NCBI RefSeq assembly: GCF_001544195.1
Contig: NZ_BCPY01000001.1
Coordinates: forward strand, 97,010 to 161,009
Reading direction: 5' to 3'
DNA: 64,000 bases
Origin: Tetragenococcus solitarius NBRC 100494
GTDB taxonomy: Bacteria; Bacillota; Bacilli; Lactobacillales; Enterococcaceae
Shown here: in pieces, positions 1 to 7,231 of the stretch
Numbering within the stretch: position 1 is the stretch's first letter
Layout of the letters: every line of letters starts with the position of its first letter
The notes under the pieces: model-generated
Database searches by the model: none
What the model saw: only the letters and a program-made list of their open reading frames with translations
Told to the model about the DNA's origin: nothing
Translations under genes and position numbers: made by a program

Positions 1-1
1 T

Positions 2-613
2 AACTTAGTGCTACAAGAAGCAATGACTATCTTTAATATGCCATTATACCAAAAACTAAAAGAAATCGCAGACTCAGGCGAGTTAGGAAAATTAAAAATG
101 ATACAAGCACCTTTTGGTAGCTACAAGGAACCTGATCCAAACAATCGTTTCTTTAACCCAGATTTAGCTGGGGGTGCTTTATTGGATATTGGTACCTATG
201 CTGTGTCTTTCGCGCGTTTCTTCTTAACTTCAACGCCCAATGTTTTATTTAGTGAAATGATTCCCTTTGAAACTGGGGTTGATGAAGAATCTATTACTGT
301 TTTAAAAAATGATTATGATGAAATGGCATCTGTTAACCTTTCATTCCAAGCGAAAATGCCTAAAAAAGGAATTGTCGCTTACGAAAAAGGATATATCACC
401 ATCGATGAATACCCTCGTGCAGAGGAAGCTGAAATCACTTACCGCACAACAGGAGAAACTCAAGTAATAAAAGCTGGTAATACAAAAGATGCACTTAACT
501 ATGAAGTACAAACGATGATTGACACCATCGAAGAAAATGAAAATGATACTCTTCCTTTAACAAGAGATGTTATTCAAATATTGGATGAAATGCGTAGTTT
601 TTGGAATGTCTAA
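2..613 (+). CDS. Gfo/Idh/MocA-family NAD(P)-dependent oxidoreductase, C-terminal part
   Basis: The reading frame is already open at base 2, so this is the 3' part of a gene that starts before the window. The first in-window start-like codon (GTG at 8) is probably internal. The visible residues match the C-terminal half of the Gfo/Idh/MocA family: the end of the Rossmann domain (VLQEAMT, family pattern 'EA'), then the substrate domain with the GGALLDIGTYAV block that normally carries family catalytic residues. The family oxidises or reduces sugars, inositols or dihydrodiols with NAD(P). The substrate cannot be told. The final residues (EMRSFWNV) look like a natural end, and a terminator follows directly. 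Confidence 0.85.
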   Translation, partial: NLVLQEAMTIFNMPLYQKLKEIADSGELGKLKMIQAPFGSYKEPDPNNRFFNPDLAGGALLDIGTYAVSFARFFLTSTPNVLFSEMIPFETGVDEESITVLKNDYDEMASVNLSFQAKMPKKGIVAYEKGYITIDEYPRAEEAEITYRTTGETQVIKAGNTKDALNYEVQTMIDTIEENENDTLPLTRDVIQILDEMRSFWNV

Positions 614-621
614 TCGTCAAA

Positions 622-655
622 AAGCTCCAGGAATTTTCTTGGAGCTTCTTATATT
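622..655 (+). terminator. Rho-independent terminator of the Gfo/Idh gene
   Basis: Arms AAGCTCCA (622-629) and TGGAGCTT (640-647) form a perfect 8-bp stem with a short loop, followed by a T-rich run. It starts 9 bases after the stop codon. Confidence 0.75.
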
Positions 656-747
656 TCAATGTTTATTACCTGATATCTGTTGCCTAAGACTAGAAAAACT
701 ACGCAAAATTGAGTAAAATAGACTTTGTAGGGAGGAGTACTAGTATT

Positions 748-1347
748 ATGCATATCGGTCGATTTAGACTTGGAATGAGAACGTTCAAAACTGCTTTATC
801 CGTGGTACTATGTGTTTTGCTTTTTCATGTTCTTGGCCGGGACAATCCGCTAATCGCAACAATCGCAGCTGTTGTTTCTTTGCGTCAAGATATGACATCG
901 ACCGTTAGTATAGGAAAAGAACGTATCTTAGGCAATACAGTAGGTAGTGTTGCTGCTATGATTTATCTTTTAGTGCAACATTTTTTTCCACAGACATTGT
1001 TTTTACAGCTAGTCTTGTTACCTATACTAGTCGCTTTAGTGGTCATTCTTCAAGATGGAATTGACAACAATTCAGGCATCATTACCGGAATTGCTACTTT
1101 TATTTTAATCTCCTTAAGTACTCCTCAAGGGGAATCAGTGATTGTAGCGCTCGATCGGATCCTTGATACCTTTATTGGAGTTGGCGTTGCTATCTTTTTA
1201 AATACTGTTATAAAACCACCAAAAATGGAGGAACAAAGAGAAATTGAAAATGACTTAGCTAAGTTAAAAGAGCAAGAACAGGATTTGCAAGATACATTAA
1301 CACAAGTCCACGAAAAAATTAAAGCCAAAGAAAAAGATGAAAAGTAA
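748..1347 (+). CDS. FUSC / aromatic acid exporter-like membrane protein
   Basis: About 199 residues when started at the ATG at 748, which follows a GGGAGGAG ribosome site at 730-736. An upstream TTG at 709 is in frame but has no ribosome site and would place that site inside the gene. The protein has the N-terminal half pattern of the FUSC / aromatic-acid-exporter (DUF939-like) family: a basic start (RFRLGMRTFKTALS), four to five membrane segments, and the motif RILGNTVGS typical of these proteins. A charged coiled-coil tail (about residues 160-199) follows. Only one membrane block is present, as in the short Firmicutes members. The transported substrate is unknown. Confidence 0.75.
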   Translation: MHIGRFRLGMRTFKTALSVVLCVLLFHVLGRDNPLIATIAAVVSLRQDMTSTVSIGKERILGNTVGSVAAMIYLLVQHFFPQTLFLQLVLLPILVALVVILQDGIDNNSGIITGIATFILISLSTPQGESVIVALDRILDTFIGVGVAIFLNTVIKPPKMEEQREIENDLAKLKEQEQDLQDTLTQVHEKIKAKEKDEK

Positions 1348-1377
1348 ATGTTGATACATCTACTTTTCATCTTTTTT
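1331..1377. terminator. Bidirectional terminator between FUSC gene and nagA
   Basis: Arms AAAAGATGAAAAGTA (1332-1346) and TACTTTTCATCTTTT (1361-1375) pair perfectly. T-runs occur on both strands. The stem overlaps the FUSC stop codon and ends about 8 bases from the nagA stop, so it serves both convergent genes. Confidence 0.85.
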
Positions 1378-1384
1378 AATAAGC

Positions 1385-2533
1385 TCATGCTTGATATCTT
1401 TCTTCTCCGTCTAAATAAGTAGCAGCAAGTGTCATGTCTGGATTTAAAACAATAAAGTCAGCTGCACGTCCTTTTCTTATCTTTCCACAAACATCGTCAA
1501 TTTTAGAACTGATTGCAGGGACTAAACTTCCCATCGCAACAGCTTGTTCTGCAGTAGCAATATTCCAATCAACTACGTTTTTAACTCCCTCTTTTAACTT
1601 CAATATACTACCAGCGAGATTTCCTTCTTGCATCCTAGCAGTTCCGTCCTTGACGACTACTGGAAATTCTCCCAACATATAATTGCCATCAGGCATCCCT
1701 CCTGCCATCATACAATCTGTAATCAAAGCGACATGGTCATAACCTACTTGGTTGATGACAAGTTCTGCAGCCTTGGGATGAACATGATGACCATCACAAA
1801 TCAATTCTGCATACACATCACGCAGAGCCAACAAAGCGCCTACCATACCGGGTTCACGATGATTTAATCCACTCATTCCATTATAAGCATGAACAAAAAC
1901 ATCAGCTCCAGCTTCAACTGCTGATGAGGCTTGCTGGAAAGTAGCATCGCTGTGTCCTAATGATACAACGACGCCTTCATCGCTGACTTGTTTCACAAAA
2001 TCTTCTACACCTTGTCTTTCTGGCGCCAGAGCGATTTTTTTAATCATATTGCCGGAAGCTTTTTGCCATTCATGAAAAGTATCAATATCTGGATCACTAA
2101 AATAAGAAGGATTTTGAGCTCCCTTATGTTTTTCAGTAAAAAAAGGTCCTTCAAAATAAATCCCTTGAATTTTCGCCCCGGTCACTTTATCTTTTATGTC
2201 ACCTAGCATTTGAGCTACATCTTTTAAATGTTGTTTACTTGAAGTAAGCGTCGTTGGCAAAAAAGAAGTAACCCCACAAGAAAGCAATCCTTCTGAAATT
2301 TCATTCATTCCTTTTGCATCATTGTCCATCACATCATGATTTTTAAATCCATGGATATGTGTATCAACTAAACCAGGCGCAATCCATTTTCCACTTTGAT
2401 CCACTACACTCACTTCTTCATCAGGAAGTTCACGATAATATTGTCCAAATTTTCCATCTGTAATTTCTAAATAGCCTTTATTTTCGACATGAGACTCTAA
2501 GAAAAACTTATCTGCTGCTACAAATTTTCTCAT
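1385..2533 (-). CDS. nagA: N-acetylglucosamine-6-phosphate deacetylase
   Basis: This 382-residue amidohydrolase removes the acetyl group from GlcNAc-6-phosphate in the cytoplasm. The product, glucosamine-6-phosphate, feeds wall synthesis or glycolysis. The length is normal for NagA. Visible motifs are VDTHIHG (metal-binding HxH, residues 59-61), YFEGPF with the metal glutamate, SLGHSDAT, VHAYNGMS and LITDCMMAGG (catalytic aspartate). The ATG at 2533 follows an AAAGGAGAGGG ribosome site. It stands alone here; no nagB or PTS gene is next to it. A possible GntR-type operator lies upstream (separate entry). Confidence 0.95.
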   Translation of the reverse strand: MRKFVAADKFFLESHVENKGYLEITDGKFGQYYRELPDEEVSVVDQSGKWIAPGLVDTHIHGFKNHDVMDNDAKGMNEISEGLLSCGVTSFLPTTLTSSKQHLKDVAQMLGDIKDKVTGAKIQGIYFEGPFFTEKHKGAQNPSYFSDPDIDTFHEWQKASGNMIKKIALAPERQGVEDFVKQVSDEGVVVSLGHSDATFQQASSAVEAGADVFVHAYNGMSGLNHREPGMVGALLALRDVYAELICDGHHVHPKAAELVINQVGYDHVALITDCMMAGGMPDGNYMLGEFPVVVKDGTARMQEGNLAGSILKLKEGVKNVVDWNIATAEQAVAMGSLVPAISSKIDDVCGKIRKGRAADFIVLNPDMTLAATYLDGEERYQA

Positions 2534-2591
2534 TTTTCCCTCTCCTTTTACTAGCTTTTTCTACATTTAACCTACTCCAATTTTATTGGAA

Positions 2592-2625
2592 AGTCAAGAA
2601 AGGTCTACACCACTTTTGTTATAAT
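2592..2625. promoter_or_regulatory. nagA / DUF2187 divergent control region with dre-like operator
   Basis: On the minus strand there is a TTGACT box (2592-2597) that could be the nagA -35, but the -10 at normal spacing (TAGGTT) is poor. On the plus strand TATAAT lies at 2620-2625. Between them, 2600-2616 reads AGGTCTACACCACTT, which resembles the dre sites bound by the GntR-type regulator NagR/YvoA (pattern roughly TGGTCTATACCA). A further inverted repeat (TCCAAT, 3-base gap, ATTGGA) lies just downstream of the nagA -35. Operator identity is inferred from resemblance only. Confidence 0.4.
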
Positions 2626-2773
2626 AAATAACTCTTGCATCCTAGAAAAAATAATAGTATAGTCTAGCAAAAGGATTTAACACAGATGTTGTTGAATGTC
2701 TTTTAAATACAAGTGCAAAGGTATCACCAGGGTATTTTTACTTGACTCAACTAATTAGATAGGAGCCGACGAT

Positions 2774-2956
2774 ATGGTAGAAAACACAACAGTCACATTT
2801 AAGTGGGAAAACACCACGCTATCAGGTCACATTTCAAAAGAATATGAAAATTCATATCTGGTTGAAATTGATAATCCGACCAAAGAAATTGCCGACAGTT
2901 ACAATGGTCGGATGGTTGTTAGTAAAAAAGATTGTAAGGTAGAAGAGAAAAATTAA
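2774..2956 (+). CDS. DUF2187 family small protein (YkvS-like)
   Basis: A 60-residue protein matching the DUF2187 / YkvS family, small proteins widespread in Firmicutes with an SH3-like beta-barrel character and no established function. The visible pattern is alternating beta strands (TVTFKWENTTLSGHISKEYENSYLVEI) and a lysine-rich end. The ATG at 2774 is preceded by a TAGGAG ribosome site. It is transcribed alone and ends at a strong terminator. Confidence 0.75.
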   Translation: MVENTTVTFKWENTTLSGHISKEYENSYLVEIDNPTKEIADSYNGRMVVSKKDCKVEEKN

Positions 2957-2960
2957 AAAA

Positions 2961-3000
2961 ATATCCCTATGTCCAAAATTATACGAGGACATAGGGATAT
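2961..3000. terminator. Bidirectional terminator
   Basis: Arms ATATCCCTATGTCC (2961-2974) and GGACATAGGGATAT (2987-3000) form a perfect 14-bp stem with a 12-base loop and A/T tracts on both sides. It lies between the converging DUF2187 and aminotransferase genes. Confidence 0.9.
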
Positions 3001-3002
3001 TA

Positions 3003-4220
3003 TTATTTTTGACTATAATTGGCTAAAAATTCTCTCATCTTATCCGTAGTTACCTTTAAATCATCTACATTAGGCAAATAGACAATTCGAAAATGATCAG
3101 GTTGTTGCCAATTAAATCCACCACCATGAACTAATAGGACATGATATTCATGTAAAAAATCTAATACAAATTGTTCATCATCGACAATATTAAAACGTTT
3201 GGTATCAATTTTTGGAAATATATAAAAAGCTGCTTTGGGCTTAACTGCTGAAAGACCTTCAATATTATTAATCGCATTATAAATATACTCGCGTTGTTCG
3301 TATATACGCCCGCCAGGAAGTAATAATTCATCTACGCTTTGATAACCGCCTAAAGCCGTTTGAATAATTTGTTGGGACAAAACGTTGGAACACAAGCGCA
3401 TTGATGCAAGCATATTTAAACCTTCAATATAATCTTTAATATGCGACTTATCTCCACTTATTACCATCCAACCTACACGAAAACCGGCTACACGATGAGA
3501 TTTAGACAAACCGCTAAAAGTTACAATTGGTCGATCTGGGGCTAATGTCGCAATCGGAACATGCGTATACTCATCCATTACTAAACGATCATAAATTTCA
3601 TCAGAAAAGATAATTAAGTCAAATTCTCTGGCAATTTGAACGACCCCTTCCAAAATTTCTTTTGGATAAACTGCGCCTGTTGGGTTATTTGGATTAATCA
3701 AAACAATCGCTTTGGTTTTACTAGTAACTTTAGACCGAATATCATCAATATCAGGATTCCATTCACTAGCTTCATCACAAATATAATGAACGGGCTTTCC
3801 CCCTGCTAATGAAACAGAGGCAGTCCATAACGGATAATCTGGCATAGGAACAAGTACTTCATCACCATTGTTACATAAGCCTTGCATTGACATCGTAATT
3901 AATTCGCTAACTCCATTCCCTGTATAAATATCATTGATAGAAACTTCAGGAAAATCGCGCAATTGACAATACTGTTCAATCGCTTTTCTCGCTGAAAATA
4001 CCCCTTTAGAATCAGAATACCCTTCTGACTCTCGTACATTCATAATTAAATCACGAACTACTTCATTAGGAGCTTCAAAACCAAAAGTCGCTGGATTGCC
4101 AGTATTTAACTTTAAAATACTGATTCCTTCTTCTTGCATACGGTCAGCTTCTTCCACGACCGGCCCACGTACATCATAGCTGACACCCTCAAGTTTGCCG
4201 GATTTTTCAAAATCTCTCAT
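3003..4220 (-). CDS. alaA: Pyridoxal-phosphate aminotransferase, AlaA type
   Basis: 405 residues from the ATG at 4220, which has an AAAGAGGAAAG ribosome site; an in-frame upstream start (4259) lacks one. The length equals that of E. coli AlaA (glutamate-pyruvate aminotransferase). The N-terminus (MRDFEKSGKLEGVSYDVRGPV) and LNTGNPATFGFEAP are typical of AlaA-type class I aminotransferases. The INPNNPTGAVYPKE block, SDEIYDRLVMD and SGLSKSHRVAGFRVGW (Schiff-base lysine in SLSKSHR-type motif) are present. The predicted role is alanine synthesis from pyruvate. Substrate specificity rests on family resemblance. Confidence 0.85.
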   Translation of the reverse strand: MRDFEKSGKLEGVSYDVRGPVVEEADRMQEEGISILKLNTGNPATFGFEAPNEVVRDLIMNVRESEGYSDSKGVFSARKAIEQYCQLRDFPEVSINDIYTGNGVSELITMSMQGLCNNGDEVLVPMPDYPLWTASVSLAGGKPVHYICDEASEWNPDIDDIRSKVTSKTKAIVLINPNNPTGAVYPKEILEGVVQIAREFDLIIFSDEIYDRLVMDEYTHVPIATLAPDRPIVTFSGLSKSHRVAGFRVGWMVISGDKSHIKDYIEGLNMLASMRLCSNVLSQQIIQTALGGYQSVDELLLPGGRIYEQREYIYNAINNIEGLSAVKPKAAFYIFPKIDTKRFNIVDDEQFVLDFLHEYHVLLVHGGGFNWQQPDHFRIVYLPNVDDLKVTTDKMREFLANYSQK

Positions 4221-4702
4221 AAGCTTTCCTCTTTCCAAAAATCTTTTTACTTGTAGCAAAAGATAGAATAAGACTTCGAGTCTATATTATAGCAAAAAAA
4301 TTTTCAAAAACGTAGAATGAGAACTTATTATAAAATAATTTATATTTTTTCAATACCAACTGATGAAGAATTCGAAGAATTTTTTACCTGTTTTTAACAT
4401 GCTCTGAAATTAGTACTCTGATTCATTATAAATCGAATTTACATAACAAAATAATCAAAGCGTCGACTTTCTCCAAGCTTCCAAATAGTATAACCCTTTA
4501 ATAAAAAATAGTTCTTGAAAAAAATAACACACGTTTGATATCCTTAATTCAAGACTACAACAGTATTTGGCTAATAAAACGGTAATATTGTAGTTAATAG
4601 CGGTGTAAGACCTCATGGGAGTTAACCTATCTTTTGTTATGTAGTTCATACAAGCTAAAGAAAGTATCAAAATAGCAAAATAAAGAATGTAAATGACAAT
4701 TA
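4221..4702. other. Gene-free stretch with serial weak hairpins
   Basis: No convincing gene. A 71-codon open frame at 4455-4670 has no ribosome site and AT-driven composition. The stretch holds hairpins in series: TTGAA (4515) with TTCAA (4548), then ACTACAA (4554-4560) with TTGTAGT (4588-4594). These left and right words are 39-40 bases apart. This may be a decayed example of the 41-bp arrays described elsewhere, but the repeats are too weak to claim. Confidence 0.4.
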
Positions 4703-4753
4703 AAATGCATCTCCTAAGCTAGACTATTGCAAGCTAACTTAAGGGATGCATTT
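4703..4753 (-). terminator. Terminator of tRNA-Leu
   Basis: An imperfect stem (AAATGCATC...AAGCT against AGCT...GATGCATTT) lies about 30 bases past the tRNA 3' end. On the minus strand it is followed by a T-rich run. Confidence 0.6.
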
Positions 4754-4785
4754 CAAATTATTATCCAAAAATATTCTTATCTCAA

Positions 4786-4870
4786 TGCGGATAGTGGGAG
4801 TCGAACCCACACGAGCGATATGCTCACAAGATCCTTAATCTTGCTTGTCTACCAATTCCAACATATCCGC
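4786..4870 (-). tRNA. tRNA-Leu (anticodon AAG)
   Basis: 85 nt with a 7-bp acceptor stem (GCGGATA/TATCCGC), discriminator A, and a leucine-type long variable arm. The anticodon stem is CAAGA/TCTTG with loop TTAAGGA, giving anticodon AAG (complement of 4834-4836) and G at position 37, as usual for CUN-reading leucine tRNAs. The T-arm has GTGGGTTCGACTCCCAC. CCA is not encoded. It is a single gene, not part of an rRNA or tRNA cluster, with its own promoter and terminator. A34 is normally edited to inosine in such tRNAs (known biology), so it should read CUU and CUC. Confidence 0.95.
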
Positions 4871-4885
4871 AAACTGACAAAGATT

Positions 4886-4913
4886 ATTATATCAATGTTA
4901 ATAACTTTGTCAA
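4886..4913 (-). promoter_or_regulatory. Promoter of tRNA-Leu
   Basis: Perfect consensus TTGACA (complement of 4908-4913) and TATAAT (complement of 4886-4891) with a 16-base spacer, 15 bases before the tRNA 5' end. Confidence 0.9.
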
Positions 4914-4943
4914 TAAAAAATAGAGAACGTTTTTTATAAAACT

Positions 4944-5615
4944 CTATCCTTCTTTGAAATAACCATTCCCTTTTAAATCGTTCTGGTCTTCTTCAATCAT
5001 TCCTTTAAGCGAACGATTAAGGATGTTAGAGTTTTTCTCCTTAGTTTGTTGATTATCCACTGCTTCATTTTGGTTAAATTGGCGTAATACATTTTTTGGT
5101 TGAAAATGAGAATGGTCTGTTTCAAATAATAAATAATCATCCTGGGATTTTTCCAAAGAATGCAAGAGCTCTTTGTCGGAATTTTTATGCATCTTTTTAT
5201 TCACAGATGCTGTAGCAGGCACATACTTAGAAGCAAAATAAGATTGTCTATCTCGTTTCCTTTTTAATGAATCAACAGATTGATTTTGTTTTACAGATGT
5301 ACGCTGATACGTCGAAATATTTTTGCTCGAGTAACTTGGCAGATGTTTTCTATGCTTTTTTAATTCATTCTGCTCTTGAATCGTTAAACCCGCTTTTTCT
5401 AGAGTATCTTTTTTAGTACGCCTTAATCCACGCTTTTTTTTATTTTCTTTTAATACTGATTTGGTTAAGGGAGTGCTACTGGCCTCCGTTAGAATCCAAG
5501 GCTCATCATCTGAAAAAGGGGGGTGTTTTCTTTCCGATCGAATTTTAACGCCTGTCTCATCTGAGAAAACAGGAAAACGAGAATGTTTTCGTTTAATTTG
5601 ATCAATATCTTTCAT
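4944..5615 (-). CDS. Unrecognised basic, repeat-containing protein
   Basis: I do not recognise this gene. From the ATG at 5615 (AAGGGA ribosome site) it encodes about 223 residues; an in-frame upstream ATA/ATG at 5651 lacks a site. The protein is rich in Lys, Arg, Ser and Gln, with no signal peptide, membrane segment or known catalytic motif, and looks largely disordered. A short motif recurs three times in the first 100 residues: RKHSRFPVFSDE (9-20), RKHPPFSDDE (29-38) and RKHLPSYSSK (89-98). A later SYFASKYVPATASV may be related. The repeats suggest a binding scaffold, but this is only inference. It ends close to the tRNA promoter and has no operon partner. Confidence 0.65.
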   Translation of the reverse strand: MKDIDQIKRKHSRFPVFSDETGVKIRSERKHPPFSDDEPWILTEASSTPLTKSVLKENKKKRGLRRTKKDTLEKAGLTIQEQNELKKHRKHLPSYSSKNISTYQRTSVKQNQSVDSLKRKRDRQSYFASKYVPATASVNKKMHKNSDKELLHSLEKSQDDYLLFETDHSHFQPKNVLRQFNQNEAVDNQQTKEKNSNILNRSLKGMIEEDQNDLKGNGYFKEG

Positions 5616-5877
5616 GAAATTCATTCCCTTATTTGTATTTTTTATTATCATACCATAAAAAAAAGCCAGAGGACAGTTTATCTACAGCTAAAATGAGAAA
5701 GACTAAAAAAACAACCTCTATCCAAAAAGGGCAAGGTTGCCATAGCTGCTTGTATGCACAAGTTTCTAAAATATATACACCCTAGGTCAAAACGCACAAA
5801 AAAATATGATGATACACAAGATCTTAGTAAACGATTATTCTCTAAATAACTTCTAACGATAAAGGAATGCCCAATTT

Positions 5878-5922
5878 CTAGTTATAAGACCAAAGTTCAG
5901 TTGACTTTTGTCTTATAACTAG
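5878..5922. repeat. Long near-perfect hairpin upstream of array A
   Basis: Left arm CTAGTTATAAGAC-C-AAAGT (5878-5896) pairs with ACTTTT-GTCTTATAACTAG (5904-5922): 19-bp arms with one mismatch and a 7-base loop. It has no T-run expected of a terminator and does not sit at a gene end, being about 260 bases from either gene. Confidence 0.8.
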
Positions 5923-5998
5923 AACATAGACATAAATAGTGGACTCTTTTGTCTCTTTAGTAAAAAATAAAGAAAAAATCTCCGTTTTTGTTGAAATA

Positions 5999-6121
5999 GG
6001 ACAAAAATTCATGAAAATAATGTCGCCTTTCTGATTACTGGACATAAATCAATGAAACTTTTGCCCTATCAACGGTTACCGGACACAAGTAATGTCATTC
6101 TATGTCCAACCATCATAAAGT
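5999..6121. repeat. 41-bp-period hairpin array A (three units)
   Basis: GGACA occurs at 5999, 6040 and 6081, and the partner words TGTCG, TGCCC and TGTCC at 6021, 6062 and 6103, all exactly 41 bases apart. Units 1 and 2 also share GGACAnAAATnnATGAAA. Each unit can fold as GGACA...TGTCC. It lies between the aldo/keto reductase 3' end and the hypothetical gene at 4944-5615. The rest of 5616-6210 holds the hairpin at 5878-5922 and no gene. Confidence 0.7.
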
Positions 6122-6210
6122 TAACCTTAAACCTTAATAAACGACGACTTTTTCCTTTTTAATAAAAAATCAATAAAATCGAAAAAGGGGCTTCTATCAC
6201 AAATCACTTA

Positions 6211-7137
6211 TTACATAAATATCTGACCAATTGATTGCACTTCGTCTTTTGTTAATTGAACATCTAATGTTTTCAGATTGCTATCTACTTGTTCTTTGCG
6301 TTTAGCGCCTGGAATAACAGCATCAATAACGTCTATTTGCAGATAAAAAGCTAATACGACATTTGCCACTGATGTGTCTTTATCTGCTGCTATTTTTTTC
6401 AATTGGTCTACTTTCCGGATGTTTTCTTTAAAGTTATCACCTTGGAAATCCTCTTGTTCAGCACGTAGATCTCCTTCAGGGAAAGTTTCGTCTCCTTTAT
6501 ATTTTCCTGTTAATAATCCAGATTGAAATGGGAAGTACGGAACAAATGAAATATTATTTTTCCTTAAATATGGAAATAGCTCTTTTTCCGCTTCGCGATG
6601 CAATAAGTTATAGTGTCCTTCGAAAACATCGACATCTCCGTTTTTGTTGGCTTCTTTTAATTGTTCCAATGAGAAATTAGAAACGCCGATCGAACGAATG
6701 AGACCTTCATCTTTTAGGTCTTTTAAAGCTTGAACGGCTTCGTCTTTAGGAGTGTTGTCATCAGGAAAATGAATATAGAATAAGTCGATATATTCTGTTT
6801 GTAGTCGCTTCAAAGAATTACGTACACATTCTTTTAAAAACTCAGGTGAATTATCGATACTTTCCCCATTTTGCGCTCCCTTAGAAGCAATAACTAACTG
6901 CTCTCTATTTCCTAGTTCTTTTACAACTTCTCCGATTAATTCTTCGGAACGTCCTAATCCGTAGACATAAGCCGTGTCCAAAAAATCAATGCCAGAATCA
7001 ATCACGTACTTCAACAATTTCTTGTTTTCTTCTTCATCTAAATTAGGATACAAATTATGTCCACCGATAGCGTTTGTTCCAAAACCGATAGGATTGATCT
7101 TTAATCCAGAGTTACCTAAAGCTACTTTTGTTGACAT
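6211..7137 (-). CDS. Aldo/keto reductase
   Basis: 308 residues, a full-length aldo/keto reductase of the IolS/YccK-like type. It reduces carbonyls with NADPH in the cytoplasm. The catalytic tetrad is visible: Asp in [10 protein letters not shown], the following Tyr, Lys in VIASKG and His in DLFYIHFPD. The cofactor-binding end has VVLAFYLQ and [18 protein letters not shown]. The ATG at 7137 follows an AGAGGAGG ribosome site. It is a single gene; the substrate is unknown. Confidence 0.9.
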   Translation of the reverse strand: MSTKVALGNSGLKINPIGFGTNAIGGHNLYPNLDEEENKKLLKYVIDSGIDFLDTAYVYGLGRSEELIGEVVKELGNREQLVIASKGAQNGESIDNSPEFLKECVRNSLKRLQTEYIDLFYIHFPDDNTPKDEAVQALKDLKDEGLIRSIGVSNFSLEQLKEANKNGDVDVFEGHYNLLHREAEKELFPYLRKNNISFVPYFPFQSGLLTGKYKGDETFPEGDLRAEQEDFQGDNFKENIRKVDQLKKIAADKDTSVANVVLAFYLQIDVIDAVIPGAKRKEQVDSNLKTLDVQLTKDEVQSIGQIFM

Positions 7138-7231
7138 TTGTATATTCCTCCTCTTATATATCTTACAACCATTTTAAATCACAGTTTTTCTTTTATCAAA
7201 GATTTGATATAGACAAGAGGATTGCTAGGCT

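Noticed and set aside
2658..2706. Short leader frame MLLNVF upstream of the DUF2187 gene
   Set aside because: Although AAAGGA precedes it, it is six codons and no downstream attenuator is visible; chance is the simpler reading.
4455..4670. 71-codon frame between the aminotransferase and the tRNA
   Set aside because: No ribosome site and no protein-like pattern; the region contains weak serial hairpins instead.
5999..6121. The 41-bp arrays as CRISPR arrays
   Set aside because: Units are degenerate over their full length with no constant repeat and unique spacers, and there are no cas genes in the window.
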